Origin: Peribacillus simplex
GTDB taxonomy: Bacteria > Bacillota > Bacilli > Bacillales > DSM-1321
Length of the DNA stretch: 64,000 nt
Direction: 5' to 3'
Assembly (NCBI RefSeq): GCF_030123325.1
Contig: NZ_CP126106.1
Span: 2,322,001-2,386,000, forward strand
In this document: piece after piece, positions 33,900 through 42,067 of the stretch
Layout of the letters: each line of letters starts with the position of its first letter
Position numbering within the stretch: the first letter of the stretch is position 1
Program-made: the position numbers and the translations under genes
The notes under the pieces: generated by a model
What the model was told of the DNA's origin: nothing
Databases searched by the model: none
What the model saw: the letters and a program-made list of their open reading frames with translations, nothing else

Positions 33900-34772
33900 A
33901 TGAGTTTCATTGCGATAGATTTAGACGGAACATTATTAAACGACGAGAATGAAATTAGCGAAGAAAATATAAAGGCGATTCAATATGCCCAAGATAGAGG
34001 CTTTGAAGTAGTCATTTCAACAGGACGGGCTTATTTTGACGTTCAAACAATTTGTGAAAAAGTAGGGATTTCCCCATTTGTAATCGGGACAAATGGTGCA
34101 ACCACTCATTCCAAAAGCGGAAAGTGCATTTCTTCTATTACGATAACTAAAGATCTTGTCGAATCAATTCTCAAATGGTTAGATGAAAGGAATTATTATT
34201 ACGAAGTGTTTACTGATAAAGCCATTTATACTCTTAAAAAGGGTAGAGAACATTTCCAAAATGAGATTAAAAGTTTGAAGAACGCAGATTTGAATGCAGA
34301 TATGAAAGAATTAGTTGAAGTAGCGGAAAGGCAATTTGACCAGTTTGGATATGTTTTAGTCGAAAGCTATCATGATATCTTAAAACAGGAGGAAGAATTC
34401 TATAACATATTGGCATGTTCTTTTGATAAAAAAAAATTAGCGGAAGCATGGAACAAATTCAAACAGTTTGATGAGCTGATGGTTGTTTCATCTGCTGATC
34501 ACAACATTGAAATTACTAGTAAAAGGGCTTCAAAAGGAATGGCTCTTGAAAAATTGGCTTTTTTGATGAATGGCTCCTTAGATCAGGCTATGGCAATCGG
34601 TGACAGCAACAATGATTTATCCATGTTCGAGAAAGTTGAATACAGCGTAGCGATGGGAAATGCGAAAGATGTCATAAAAGCTGTTTGTACAACGACAACC
34701 CTTAAAAATGATGATGATGGGGTTGCTTATGCGATTTATCGATATATGGAGAACTTCGTGGTTCCAAAATAA
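33900..34772 (+). CDS. Cof-type HAD-family phosphatase
   Basis: 290 residues. Motif I IDLDGTLLND, motif II STGR, motif III Lys in the KRASKGMALE region, motif IV GDSNNDLSMF. A C2 cap between motifs II and III makes it a sugar-phosphate or phospholipid-type phosphatase. Position next to the phosphodiesterase importer suggests it handles the released phosphomonoester. AAAGGAGA precedes the ATG. Confidence 0.88.
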   Translation: MSFIAIDLDGTLLNDENEISEENIKAIQYAQDRGFEVVISTGRAYFDVQTICEKVGISPFVIGTNGATTHSKSGKCISSITITKDLVESILKWLDERNYYYEVFTDKAIYTLKKGREHFQNEIKSLKNADLNADMKELVEVAERQFDQFGYVLVESYHDILKQEEEFYNILACSFDKKKLAEAWNKFKQFDELMVVSSADHNIEITSKRASKGMALEKLAFLMNGSLDQAMAIGDSNNDLSMFEKVEYSVAMGNAKDVIKAVCTTTTLKNDDDGVAYAIYRYMENFVVPK

Positions 34773-34801
34773 GTGTCAATGCCGAAGGAGAGAGCGATAA
34801 A

Positions 34802-35131
34802 ATGGCATGGATATATATCATAATCTCAGGACTTTTGGAAATCGTCTGGGTGATCGGTCTTAAATATTCACATGGATTCACCAAAATTATACCTAGTATA
34901 GTAACGGTAGTTGTAATAATCTTTAGTTTCTTTTTACTTTCAAGAGCTTTACATTCCATTCCCTTAGGGACTGGTTACGCCATTTTTACTGGAATCGGAA
35001 CGGTGGGAACGGTAGTAACTGGAATGATTTTTTTGGGAGAGACCATTAATCCACTGAAAGTAATTTTTATAGCTTTAATGATATTGGGGATAATTGGAAT
35101 AAAAATCAATCCAGCCCAACCTGAACACTAA
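34802..35131 (+). CDS. SMR-family transporter, subunit 1
   Basis: 109 residues with four membrane helices. Conserved Glu in SGLLEIVWVIGLKYS near residue 13-14; the LEIVWVIGLKYS pattern resembles the guanidinium-exporter (Gdx/SugE, YkkC) branch. It is paired with a second SMR gene, the usual layout of heterodimers such as YkkCD. No ykkC guanidine riboswitch is visible upstream, where only about 30 bases separate it from the HAD gene. Confidence 0.85.
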   Translation: MAWIYIIISGLLEIVWVIGLKYSHGFTKIIPSIVTVVVIIFSFFLLSRALHSIPLGTGYAIFTGIGTVGTVVTGMIFLGETINPLKVIFIALMILGIIGIKINPAQPEH

Positions 35132-35171
35132 AGGAAGTGAAATGATTTATTCAAGGTTAGGGGATGATTCA

Positions 35172-35492
35172 ATGGCTTGGTTTTTTCTTCTTATTGCCGG
35201 AGTTGCCGAGATTGGCAGTGTTATAAGCCTGAAACGTGCAAACGGGTTTAAAAAATTGCTTCCCTCTGTAGCTTGTCTTTTTTTGGGGAGTTTAAGCTTT
35301 TATTTTCTTTCTTTGTCATTAAATTCCATACCAGTGGGAACTGCCTATGCAATATGGACCAGTATCGGCTCTGTTGGAAGTGTTTTAGCAGGAATGATCT
35401 TCTTTAATGAACCTAGAAGTTTAAGAGTAACCCTATTTATTATGTGTATTATTGCAGGGGCTGTAGGTATTAAAATGACTTCTGGACATTAA
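35172..35492 (+). CDS. SMR-family transporter, subunit 2
   Basis: 106 residues from ATG 35172, four helices, with the conserved Glu in AGVAEIGSVISLKRANG. It is the presumed antiparallel partner of the preceding protein. ATG 35142 with GGAAGTG upstream would add 10 residues; the family normally starts MAW, which supports the later start, preceded by AGGGG. Confidence 0.83.
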   Translation: MAWFFLLIAGVAEIGSVISLKRANGFKKLLPSVACLFLGSLSFYFLSLSLNSIPVGTAYAIWTSIGSVGSVLAGMIFFNEPRSLRVTLFIMCIIAGAVGIKMTSGH

Positions 35493-35567
35493 GGGCAGGA
35501 TTTTAAATGGAAATAAGTAGAGAAAGGTATTACCTATGGAGGAGAGCGAGATGAAACTATTCAAGAT

Positions 35568-35861
35568 TTAAGAATGCTGCATTCTGATCTGACCGTTTAC
35601 AACTGTCATAATCTCTGCTTCAATTTTTGAATCATTCAACGTAATGGTGCGATACTTCAATAACGAAGTGTCGCTTTTTTTTTGACCTTCCGCTAAAGTC
35701 GTACCCGTCTTAAAAATAGCTGACTCTTTCCTTCGTCGATGAATCGCTTTCATAGCTTCCCTTATCTTGTGCAAATCTGGACCTCGCGTATGGTACGTTC
35801 CGGATCCTCGAGACAATCGTTCCTCGAACATCTTGGTTCTTTTGTTTTCCTTTTTGAACAC
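35568..35861 (-). CDS. Hypothetical protein (97 aa), doubtful
   Basis: GTG-started frame: strongly basic, reads MFEERLSRGSGTYHTRGPDL after the first ten residues, with RRRKESAIFK in the middle. No convincing ribosome site precedes it and no family is recognised. It could be a remnant or chance frame. It sits in a 570-base stretch without any other gene. Confidence 0.3.
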   Translation of the reverse strand: MFKKENKRTKMFEERLSRGSGTYHTRGPDLHKIREAMKAIHRRRKESAIFKTGTTLAEGQKKSDTSLLKYRTITLNDSKIEAEIMTVVNGQIRMQHS

Positions 35862-35966
35862 TTACTTAAAGAGAATAATGAATTTTTTGTATTTTCAATA
35901 TTTACAGTCAATATTTGAAATGGTAGTATAACAATATCTATTAATAATTATCAAATTATAAGGTTT

Positions 35967-35995
35967 TTTCCAAAAAATCATTTTTTTATTATAAT
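35967..35995 (+). promoter_or_regulatory. Possible promoter of the M20/DUF3100 operon
   Basis: TTTCCA at 35967-35972 and a perfect TATAAT at 35990-35995, 17 bases apart, in a very AT-rich stretch before the start at 36067. Confidence 0.35.
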
Positions 35996-36066
35996 GAAAG
36001 TTTTTCAAACTAAAATATTATTATTATAGTTAGAATATTTTGTATTTATATTTCTTTAGGGGATGA

Positions 36067-37293
36067 ATGATGATGAGTATTAAAAAAATGTCAAATGCAA
36101 TAAAGTCAACTGAAATAGTAAAGCAAACAACTGGAATATATGAAGAAGCTGTGAGATTAAGAAGAATGATCCATGAAAATCCTGAACTTGGATTTGAAGA
36201 GCATAAAACGGCTGAAATTATTGCGAATTATTTAAAAGAGCTTGGAATTGAAGTGACATCCGGGGTGGCGAAGACAGGAGTTGTGGGTATTCTTCGTGGA
36301 GATAAAGAGGGGCCTGTGCTTGCTTTACGAGCTGATATTGATGCCTTACCTATTCAGGAGAAAACGGATGTAAGCTACAAATCTAAAAATCCTGGGGTTA
36401 TGCATGCTTGCGGACATGATATGCATACCGCAATGTTACTATCTGCCGCTAATGTTTTATCTCAAAATAAGCATCATATTGCGGGTACAATAAAATTCAT
36501 TTTTCAACCTGCGGAAGAGATGAAGGGCGGAGGAATCATGATGGTTGAAGAAGGCGTATTGAGCAACCCTCCCGTTGACCATGCTTTTGCTTTTCATGTT
36601 TGGCCTGAATTAGCTACTGGTACTTATGGTTTTAGAAATGGTGCGATAATGGCAAGTATGGATTCTTTCGATGTCGTATTAAAAGGTAAGCAAGGTCACG
36701 GGGCAGCACCGCATCAAGGAGTAGATGCTATTGTGGGTGCTGCTCATGTTGTAACAGCTCTACAAACAATTGTTAGCAGAGAAACAGATCCAGTAGATTC
36801 CGTTGTTATTACAATAGGAACAATTGAAGCAGGGGATGGCTATAATATTATTCCTGAAAAAGCTAGTTTTAAAGGAACTGTACGAACACTTAATGCGAAC
36901 ACACGTAAGGAGGTGGCTGCAAGTATTCAACGAATCATCGAAGGTGTGGCCTCCGCACTTAAATTAGAAGTTGAAATAAACTATAACTTTACAGTGGGGT
37001 ATCCTGTTACAATGAATGATCCAAAATTTAATGAACATGTTGCTGCTATTGCTACTGATTTATTTGGAGAAAACTCAGTGCAGTGGTTGTCTAAACCAAG
37101 TATGGCAAGTGAAGATTTTGCTTTCTATTTAGAAAAAGTCCCGGGTACATTTGTCTTCTTGGGAGTAGGAGAAAACCCTGAGGATCCGATGAAGCTGCAT
37201 AGTGACGTATTCTTACCTGATGAAAAAGCTATGATTCAAGGGATTTCCCTTATCGTAGGACTAGCTATGAATACTACTGAAAAAATTCAATAA
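36067..37293 (+). CDS. M20-family metallo-amidohydrolase
   Basis: 408 residues. The metal motif HACGHDMHTAMLL is at about 115-127, FQPAEEMKGGG holds the catalytic Glu pair, and HAFAFHVWPE follows. The family removes acyl groups from amino acids or p-aminobenzoyl-glutamate. Two membrane-protein genes follow in the same direction, which suggests that the substrate is imported by them. Several ATGs are in tandem at the start; GGGGATGA lies just upstream. Confidence 0.88.
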   Translation: MMMSIKKMSNAIKSTEIVKQTTGIYEEAVRLRRMIHENPELGFEEHKTAEIIANYLKELGIEVTSGVAKTGVVGILRGDKEGPVLALRADIDALPIQEKTDVSYKSKNPGVMHACGHDMHTAMLLSAANVLSQNKHHIAGTIKFIFQPAEEMKGGGIMMVEEGVLSNPPVDHAFAFHVWPELATGTYGFRNGAIMASMDSFDVVLKGKQGHGAAPHQGVDAIVGAAHVVTALQTIVSRETDPVDSVVITIGTIEAGDGYNIIPEKASFKGTVRTLNANTRKEVAASIQRIIEGVASALKLEVEINYNFTVGYPVTMNDPKFNEHVAAIATDLFGENSVQWLSKPSMASEDFAFYLEKVPGTFVFLGVGENPEDPMKLHSDVFLPDEKAMIQGISLIVGLAMNTTEKIQ

Positions 37294-37342
37294 GTTAAAA
37301 AATGATAAGCAAAAATAGTTTGTAGAAAAGGAGTGTAATAAA

Positions 37343-38167
37343 GTGCAAGAAAATTCCCTGCGTAATTGGAAAATTCATTTATTTGTTTTGATATTAGTCT
37401 GTGTTACAGAATTTATTGGCGTCAAAACGTTTAACATTGGGATTGGAGCCATTGCGTTATTTCCAATGCTGTATGCATTAATTATCGGAGCCATTATTAG
37501 TCTACCTTCTTTAAAAATTTTAAAAATGAAGGAAATGAATGTAGCGGCCAATATTTTAGGAATTTCATTCATGCTTTTTGTAGCCAAATTGGGAATGTTA
37601 ATGGGGCCTTCATTGCCGAAGATATTTGATGCTGGGATTTCTTTAGGATTACAAGAAGTGGGACATTTCGCGGGGACAATCCTATTAGGTTTACCGATTG
37701 CTTTATTACTTGGAATGAAAAGAGAAGCAGTCGGTGCTACTTTTTCAATCGATAGAGAACCTAACTTAGCCATTATTGCTGAGAAATATGGCTCGGATTC
37801 ACCTGAAGGCCGGGGAGCGCTGGGCGTATACGTTTGTGGAACTTTGTTTGGGGCTTTATATCTGTCAGTGTTAGCAAGTTTTTTGGCTCAAACTGGTTGG
37901 TTTCATCCAATTTCACTAGCCATGGGTGCGGGTGTAGGTTCAGGTAGTATGATGGCTGCCATGTCAGGGGCATTAGCTGTTATCTTCCCGGAATCCGCAA
38001 AGGATATCGCAGTTTTTGCTGGTGCTGCTAACTTAATTACAACAATTTTAGGAACGTATATTTGTGTATTCTTTTCTCTTCCTTTTACAAACTATTTATA
38101 CAAAAAATTTGAGCCTATTTTAGGGCGAAAGTCAAAAAAAGATCAAATCAAAAATATTGAAGCATAG
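37343..38167 (+). CDS. DUF3100-family membrane protein
   Basis: 274 residues with about eight membrane segments and conserved Gly-rich loops (AMGAGVGSGSMMAAMSGAL near 195-213). This family is found beside M20 amidohydrolases and is thought to be a transporter. GGAGTG precedes a GTG/ATG region; the start used is at 37343. Function unproven. Confidence 0.75.
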   Translation: MQENSLRNWKIHLFVLILVCVTEFIGVKTFNIGIGAIALFPMLYALIIGAIISLPSLKILKMKEMNVAANILGISFMLFVAKLGMLMGPSLPKIFDAGISLGLQEVGHFAGTILLGLPIALLLGMKREAVGATFSIDREPNLAIIAEKYGSDSPEGRGALGVYVCGTLFGALYLSVLASFLAQTGWFHPISLAMGAGVGSGSMMAAMSGALAVIFPESAKDIAVFAGAANLITTILGTYICVFFSLPFTNYLYKKFEPILGRKSKKDQIKNIEA

Positions 38168-38188
38168 GGCATAAAGGGGAGATTTTAT

Positions 38189-38632
38189 ATGAAAGATAAA
38201 ATATTGACTTTTATAATTATCGGTATAATAGCCATTATGGGAAATTGGATTGGATACGATGTTTCACCAATTGACGCATTACCAGGTATGACGATCATTG
38301 TTGCTGTAACGATATTAGGGTTCTTTTTCGCAAAAATCTCCCCTATTAAACTACCAATTGTTGTTTGGGTTTCTATGTTAGCCTTATTGGTTACAACTCC
38401 GATTTTTCCAGGAAACGCATCAATCATAAAAATAACAGAACAAGTTAATTTTATGGCCTTGGCAACACCTATTTTGGCTTATGCTGGCCTTTCTTTCGGG
38501 AAAGATTTGAAAGAATTTAAAAAATTGGGATGGCGTATAGTTGTTATATCTCTAGTTGTATATACAGGAACATTTTTGCTATCAACTCTAGTTGCAGAAA
38601 TTGGGTTTAGATTAACTGGTAAATTCCATTAA
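38189..38632 (+). CDS. Small membrane protein linked to DUF3100
   Basis: 147 residues, four to five membrane segments (GIIAIMGNWIGYDVSP, GMTIIVAVTILGFFFA, LPIVVWVSMLALLV and so on). It follows the DUF3100 gene by 21 bases with GGGGAG upstream. It probably forms a two-component carrier with it. No better family name is recognised. Confidence 0.7.
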   Translation: MKDKILTFIIIGIIAIMGNWIGYDVSPIDALPGMTIIVAVTILGFFFAKISPIKLPIVVWVSMLALLVTTPIFPGNASIIKITEQVNFMALATPILAYAGLSFGKDLKEFKKLGWRIVVISLVVYTGTFLLSTLVAEIGFRLTGKFH

Positions 38633-38769
38633 GTTTTTGTGATCGTGCTAATCGGAAATGAAAAATTGAAATAGCTTATGGCGACTAGAGAACGGAGTAT
38701 GGAAGGTGTCTACGCTGGATGAGATGTCAAAAGAGCGTACAGTTTCACCTTAACTTTAATAGCTTTATA

Positions 38770-38807
38770 AAATGTCTGATTCCAATATTAGGAATCGGGC
38801 ATTTTTT
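38770..38807 (+). terminator. Terminator downstream of the DUF3100 operon
   Basis: AAATGTCTGATTCC pairs (with two wobbles) with GGAATCGGGCATTTTTT around AATATTA. Confidence 0.8.
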
Positions 38808-39304
38808 ATGCAAGGAAAGCATTGATTTCCCCAGTAAGAACCGAAGAATCAGGATCATGGGGTTAGCATCTTATTTCCATGGATAAGAGATATGATTAGC
38901 AAAATATCCTACTCAATATATAGTCATTTATACTCTTTAGCATTGTAGCAGCCAGAGGATTGCCGCCCTTTAGTTATTACAATGTCTGTTTCATATAATG
39001 AAGCAACTTATAAACAGTTAGAAGGAAAGGAAACAATAAATATCTCATGAACTAGATAAATTAGAAGCATCTTTATTTAGTGGTCTATTGCAATTTAAGG
39101 AATATATTAATTTGACTATGGAAGGATTGTTAAGGATTGAGAAGCCTATTATGGAGAGTTAGATGAAAAGTGCTAATTATATGTAAAGAAATGTATCTAC
39201 ACATCTTAGAAGTGTAAATGATATTAGGTCAAGATAAGAAGGGATTCATAATGAAATCCTATCCTTATTAGAGAGTCAAGAATGCTGATACCCTAAATGC
39301 AAAA

Positions 39305-39342
39305 GAGAAATAATCAACCATATATTAGATTGATTATTTCTC
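39305..39342. terminator. Perfect 13-bp inverted repeat
   Basis: GAGAAATAATCAA (39305-39317) and TTGATTATTTCTC (39330-39342) pair around 12 bases. T tracts are weak on both sides. It could end transcripts from the minus-strand exporter gene or belong to a lost gene. Confidence 0.6.
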
Positions 39343-39584
39343 AAATTAATAATGATCAAAGTTATTCTTCTAAGAATAACCTTACACCGAATACTAATGT
39401 ACTGTACCCGTAATACCTTCTGTGGCTCTATTAACACTCTCTCTTTTTAAGAACATTCTTAGCTGTCGTATTAGTACGATATAGAGTAAGTACCAAATAC
39501 TTGTAAGTGCTGTAAAAGTCAGTCAAAATAAAAGAAACTGGAAAAAATGACTTTGATTATCTAAAATAAATTGAGGTAAGAAGC

Positions 39585-40457
39585 TCAGAAAATTGAAAAT
39601 TTTATTGATTTATTTTCGCTAACAAATGTTGAACCTAAAAGCAATATACCACCAAGCATTTGAACAAATGTCATTTGCTCTTGCAAGATAAGAGCAGAAA
39701 TCAGTATCGCTACAAATGGATCTACATAGCTTAGCATAGCAATACTTTGTCCTTTTAACTTTTGCATACCTGAAAAAAATAACCAAAATCCAATACCAGT
39801 GTTAACAATCCCTAATAGTATTATAAAGGGAATGGATGATCTGGATACTTCCAAGATACTAAATCCCTCAGTAATAAGCACATATGGTAATAGCAGCAAA
39901 GCAGTTGTTCCAAGTTGGATCATGGTAATCTCTAACTTGGCCATGTTTTGAATGAATTTATTTAATAACATTAATGCAGCGTAAAATGCAGCTGCAACTA
40001 ATCCAAAAAAGATCCCTAACAGATCACCTTTTCCAGATGCACTTATGCCATTTCCAACAATCGATAACATACCTAATATCGCAGCACCAATACAAACAAT
40101 CTTTTTGATAGGTAATTGTTCCTTAAGGATAATTGGTGAGAGAATCATGACAAACACAGGTGCAAAGTAATACCCTAATGTTGCGTTAGTGATTGTTGTA
40201 TAATCGTAAGATTGATAGAGAAAAATCCAATTCCCTCCTAATGCAATACCAGAAAGAAATAGGATGGAAGCATTAGTTTTCAATAATTTCCACGAAATGG
40301 ATTTTTTCATCATAAAAAATACGAACATTAAAAATAGACATCCGATTGAACTACTTAGTAAAGCTGTTTCACTCGAAGATAAATCAATGTATCTTTGCAC
40401 TAAACCGATCGTACCAAAGATTATCATTGATAATATAAACTGAATGTTAGATTTCAT
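39585..40457 (-). CDS. EamA/DMT-family transporter
   Basis: 290 residues with ten membrane helices in two EamA repeats (first GTIGLVQRYIDLSS region, second FFGLVAAAFYAALMLLNKF). Likely exports an amino acid or other metabolite. GAAGGAG precedes the ATG. It lies downstream of the aminotransferase and a very short gene on the same strand, with a hairpin between. Confidence 0.87.
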   Translation of the reverse strand: MKSNIQFILSMIIFGTIGLVQRYIDLSSSETALLSSSIGCLFLMFVFFMMKKSISWKLLKTNASILFLSGIALGGNWIFLYQSYDYTTITNATLGYYFAPVFVMILSPIILKEQLPIKKIVCIGAAILGMLSIVGNGISASGKGDLLGIFFGLVAAAFYAALMLLNKFIQNMAKLEITMIQLGTTALLLLPYVLITEGFSILEVSRSSIPFIILLGIVNTGIGFWLFFSGMQKLKGQSIAMLSYVDPFVAILISALILQEQMTFVQMLGGILLLGSTFVSENKSIKFSIF

Positions 40458-40470
40458 CGTCTACTCCTTC

Positions 40471-40503
40471 GAATCTGCGAAACAGCTTACATTTCGCAGA
40501 TTC
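40471..40503 (-). promoter_or_regulatory. Perfect 12-bp hairpin between the short peptide gene and the exporter
   Basis: GAATCTGCGAAA (40471-40482) and TTTCGCAGATTC (40492-40503) pair around nine bases. It starts at the base after the stop of the short gene and ends just before the exporter ribosome site. No T tract follows on the minus strand, so it probably acts as an mRNA processing or partial termination element. Confidence 0.65.
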
Positions 40504-40623
40504 TTAATCTGTTTTTAATATAAGCTTATTCAGTACTGTTTTAACAAATGGAGTAAACGGTGGTGGCGGTGATGTTGAAAATGGCTTCCAAGTGTTTAAT
40601 TTTGTATTTGATAATGGCATCAT
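40504..40623 (-). CDS. Very short peptide gene (39 aa)
   Basis: Reads MMPLSNTKLNTWKPFSTSPP then PPFTPFVKTVLNKLILKTD. AGGGGG lies a few bases before tandem ATGs, a strong ribosome site. The PPPPF core and amphipathic C-terminal helix look like a real small peptide rather than noise. It sits between the aminotransferase and a DMT exporter. Function unknown; a leader or exported peptide are possible. Confidence 0.5.
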   Translation of the reverse strand: MMPLSNTKLNTWKPFSTSPPPPFTPFVKTVLNKLILKTD

Positions 40624-40717
40624 AATTCCCCCTATTTTTTCTATTAATAGATTTTGAAAGTGACAAGTTAAGCATCCCCTCATATAGAGCTGCAATGACA
40701 GAAGCTAGATTGCCTTG

Positions 40718-41926
40718 TCATTGCTTAAGAAGGTGTTGTTCTTGCTTTAATTCATGATGTAAGACCTCACCAATACGTTTTATTCCTTCCCTAATTTGTT
40801 CTTTCGTTGTATTCGAGTAATTTAGCCGAAATGTGTTCTTTTGTGTACCATTTGGAAAAAATGGAATGCCAGGAACAATGGCCACATTATTTTTCAAGCA
40901 CTCCACAAAGATTTTACTTGAATCAACAGAAGCTGGAAGCTCCACCCAAATAAATAACCCGCCTTCCGGCTTGCTGTAAGAGATATTTTCAGGGAAAAAT
41001 TGATCGATGCAGGCAATCATCGTTATGCATCTTTCTTTGTATACGGCTTTAATTTTTTCAATATGAGCCTCTATATCATAAAGTTCCATATACTTAGCGG
41101 TGATCCGCTGTGCAAAGCTGTCAGAGTGTAAGTCTGCTGTCTGCTTAAATGCCACGTATTTTTCAATAAATACTTCATCCGCACAAATCCAGCCAAGCCG
41201 AAGTCCCGGTGTGAAGATTTTCGAAAAGGTGCTCAGATAAATGACCCGGCCTTCTGTATCAAAATGTTTTACTGGCGGAAGGGTAGTACCCGAAAACCGG
41301 ATAGCTCCGTACGGATTATCTTCCAAAATCAAAACATCATACTGGCTGGCGAGCTCGATCATTCTTTTTCTTCTTTCAAGCTTGAGCGTTCGGCCTGTCG
41401 GGTTTTGAAAATCGGGAATGGTATAAATGAATTTTGCCTGGGGATTCTCCTGAAGCTTTTTCTCCAGTGCTTCCATCATCATGCCGTCTTTATCCATCTT
41501 TACTTCTACAAAGTTGGCATTGTATGCTTTAAAGGCATTGACCGCAGCCAAGTATGTGGGGCTTTCGCAAATGATCGTATCCCCTTCGTCAAGAAAGAGC
41601 TTTCCTGTCAGGTCAATGGCTTGCTGGGACCCTGATGTAATCACGATTTGCTGTAAATGGGCTTGAATACCGATTGCATCCATCCGCTTAATGATCGCGT
41701 TTCTAAGCGGGATATATCCTTCTGTTGTACTGTATTGAAGGGAAGCAGGACCATCTTCTTTAAGAACGGCTTCACATGCCACATTCAGTTCCTCTACGGG
41801 AAACAGTTCCGGAGCCGGGAGACCTCCTGCAAAAGAAATCACTTCTGGCCGTTCTGTGACCTTTAAGATTTCACGCGTTTCAGACGATTTAACCAAACTA
41901 GCTCTCTTTGCAAATTTGTTGTGCAT
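40718..41926 (-). CDS. PLP-dependent aminotransferase (class I/II, 2-aminoadipate type)
   Basis: 402 residues. FAGGLPAPELFP at the N-terminus, IPDFQNPTGRTL, ILEDNPYGAIRF, and STFSKIFTPGLRLGW with the PLP lysine; RLNYSN binds the substrate carboxylate. It is like LysN/KAT-type aminotransferases with no HTH domain. AAAAGGAG precedes the ATG. A palindrome at 42030-42053 sits in its promoter region and matches one at the MocR gene. Confidence 0.9.
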   Translation of the reverse strand: MHNKFAKRASLVKSSETREILKVTERPEVISFAGGLPAPELFPVEELNVACEAVLKEDGPASLQYSTTEGYIPLRNAIIKRMDAIGIQAHLQQIVITSGSQQAIDLTGKLFLDEGDTIICESPTYLAAVNAFKAYNANFVEVKMDKDGMMMEALEKKLQENPQAKFIYTIPDFQNPTGRTLKLERRKRMIELASQYDVLILEDNPYGAIRFSGTTLPPVKHFDTEGRVIYLSTFSKIFTPGLRLGWICADEVFIEKYVAFKQTADLHSDSFAQRITAKYMELYDIEAHIEKIKAVYKERCITMIACIDQFFPENISYSKPEGGLFIWVELPASVDSSKIFVECLKNNVAIVPGIPFFPNGTQKNTFRLNYSNTTKEQIREGIKRIGEVLHHELKQEQHLLKQ

Positions 41927-42029
41927 TTCTAAATGCTCCTTTTAATCATATTGTTTAAAAATCATTAGTTGTTTCGAGGCATGATATCCTCCCGTTAAAT
42001 TTGAACTATCATAACACGCACATAAAAAA

Positions 42030-42053
42030 CCATACAATATTATAATTGTATGG
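42030..42053. promoter_or_regulatory. Probable MocR operator upstream of the aminotransferase
   Basis: The 24-base palindrome CCATACAAT-ATTATA-ATTGTATGG. The same ATACAATT/AATTGTAT half-sites recur at 43469-43488 in front of the MocR-family gene, so both look like sites of that regulator. Confidence 0.65.
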
Positions 42054-42067
42054 CAAACAATATTTTT

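Larger units (their letters stand above)
38633..39584. other. Long intergenic region with a decayed gene
   Basis: Around 38980-39162 two frames read SVSYNEATYKQLEGKETINI and, one base shifted, HELDKLEASLFSGLLQFKEY continuing to TAG: a probable frameshifted gene of unknown family without an obvious start. Two hairpins are listed separately; nothing else is supported. Confidence 0.45.

Noticed and set aside
34773..34801. Guanidine (ykkC) riboswitch before the SMR pair
   Set aside because: Only about 30 bases separate the SMR gene from the HAD gene, too short for the aptamer.
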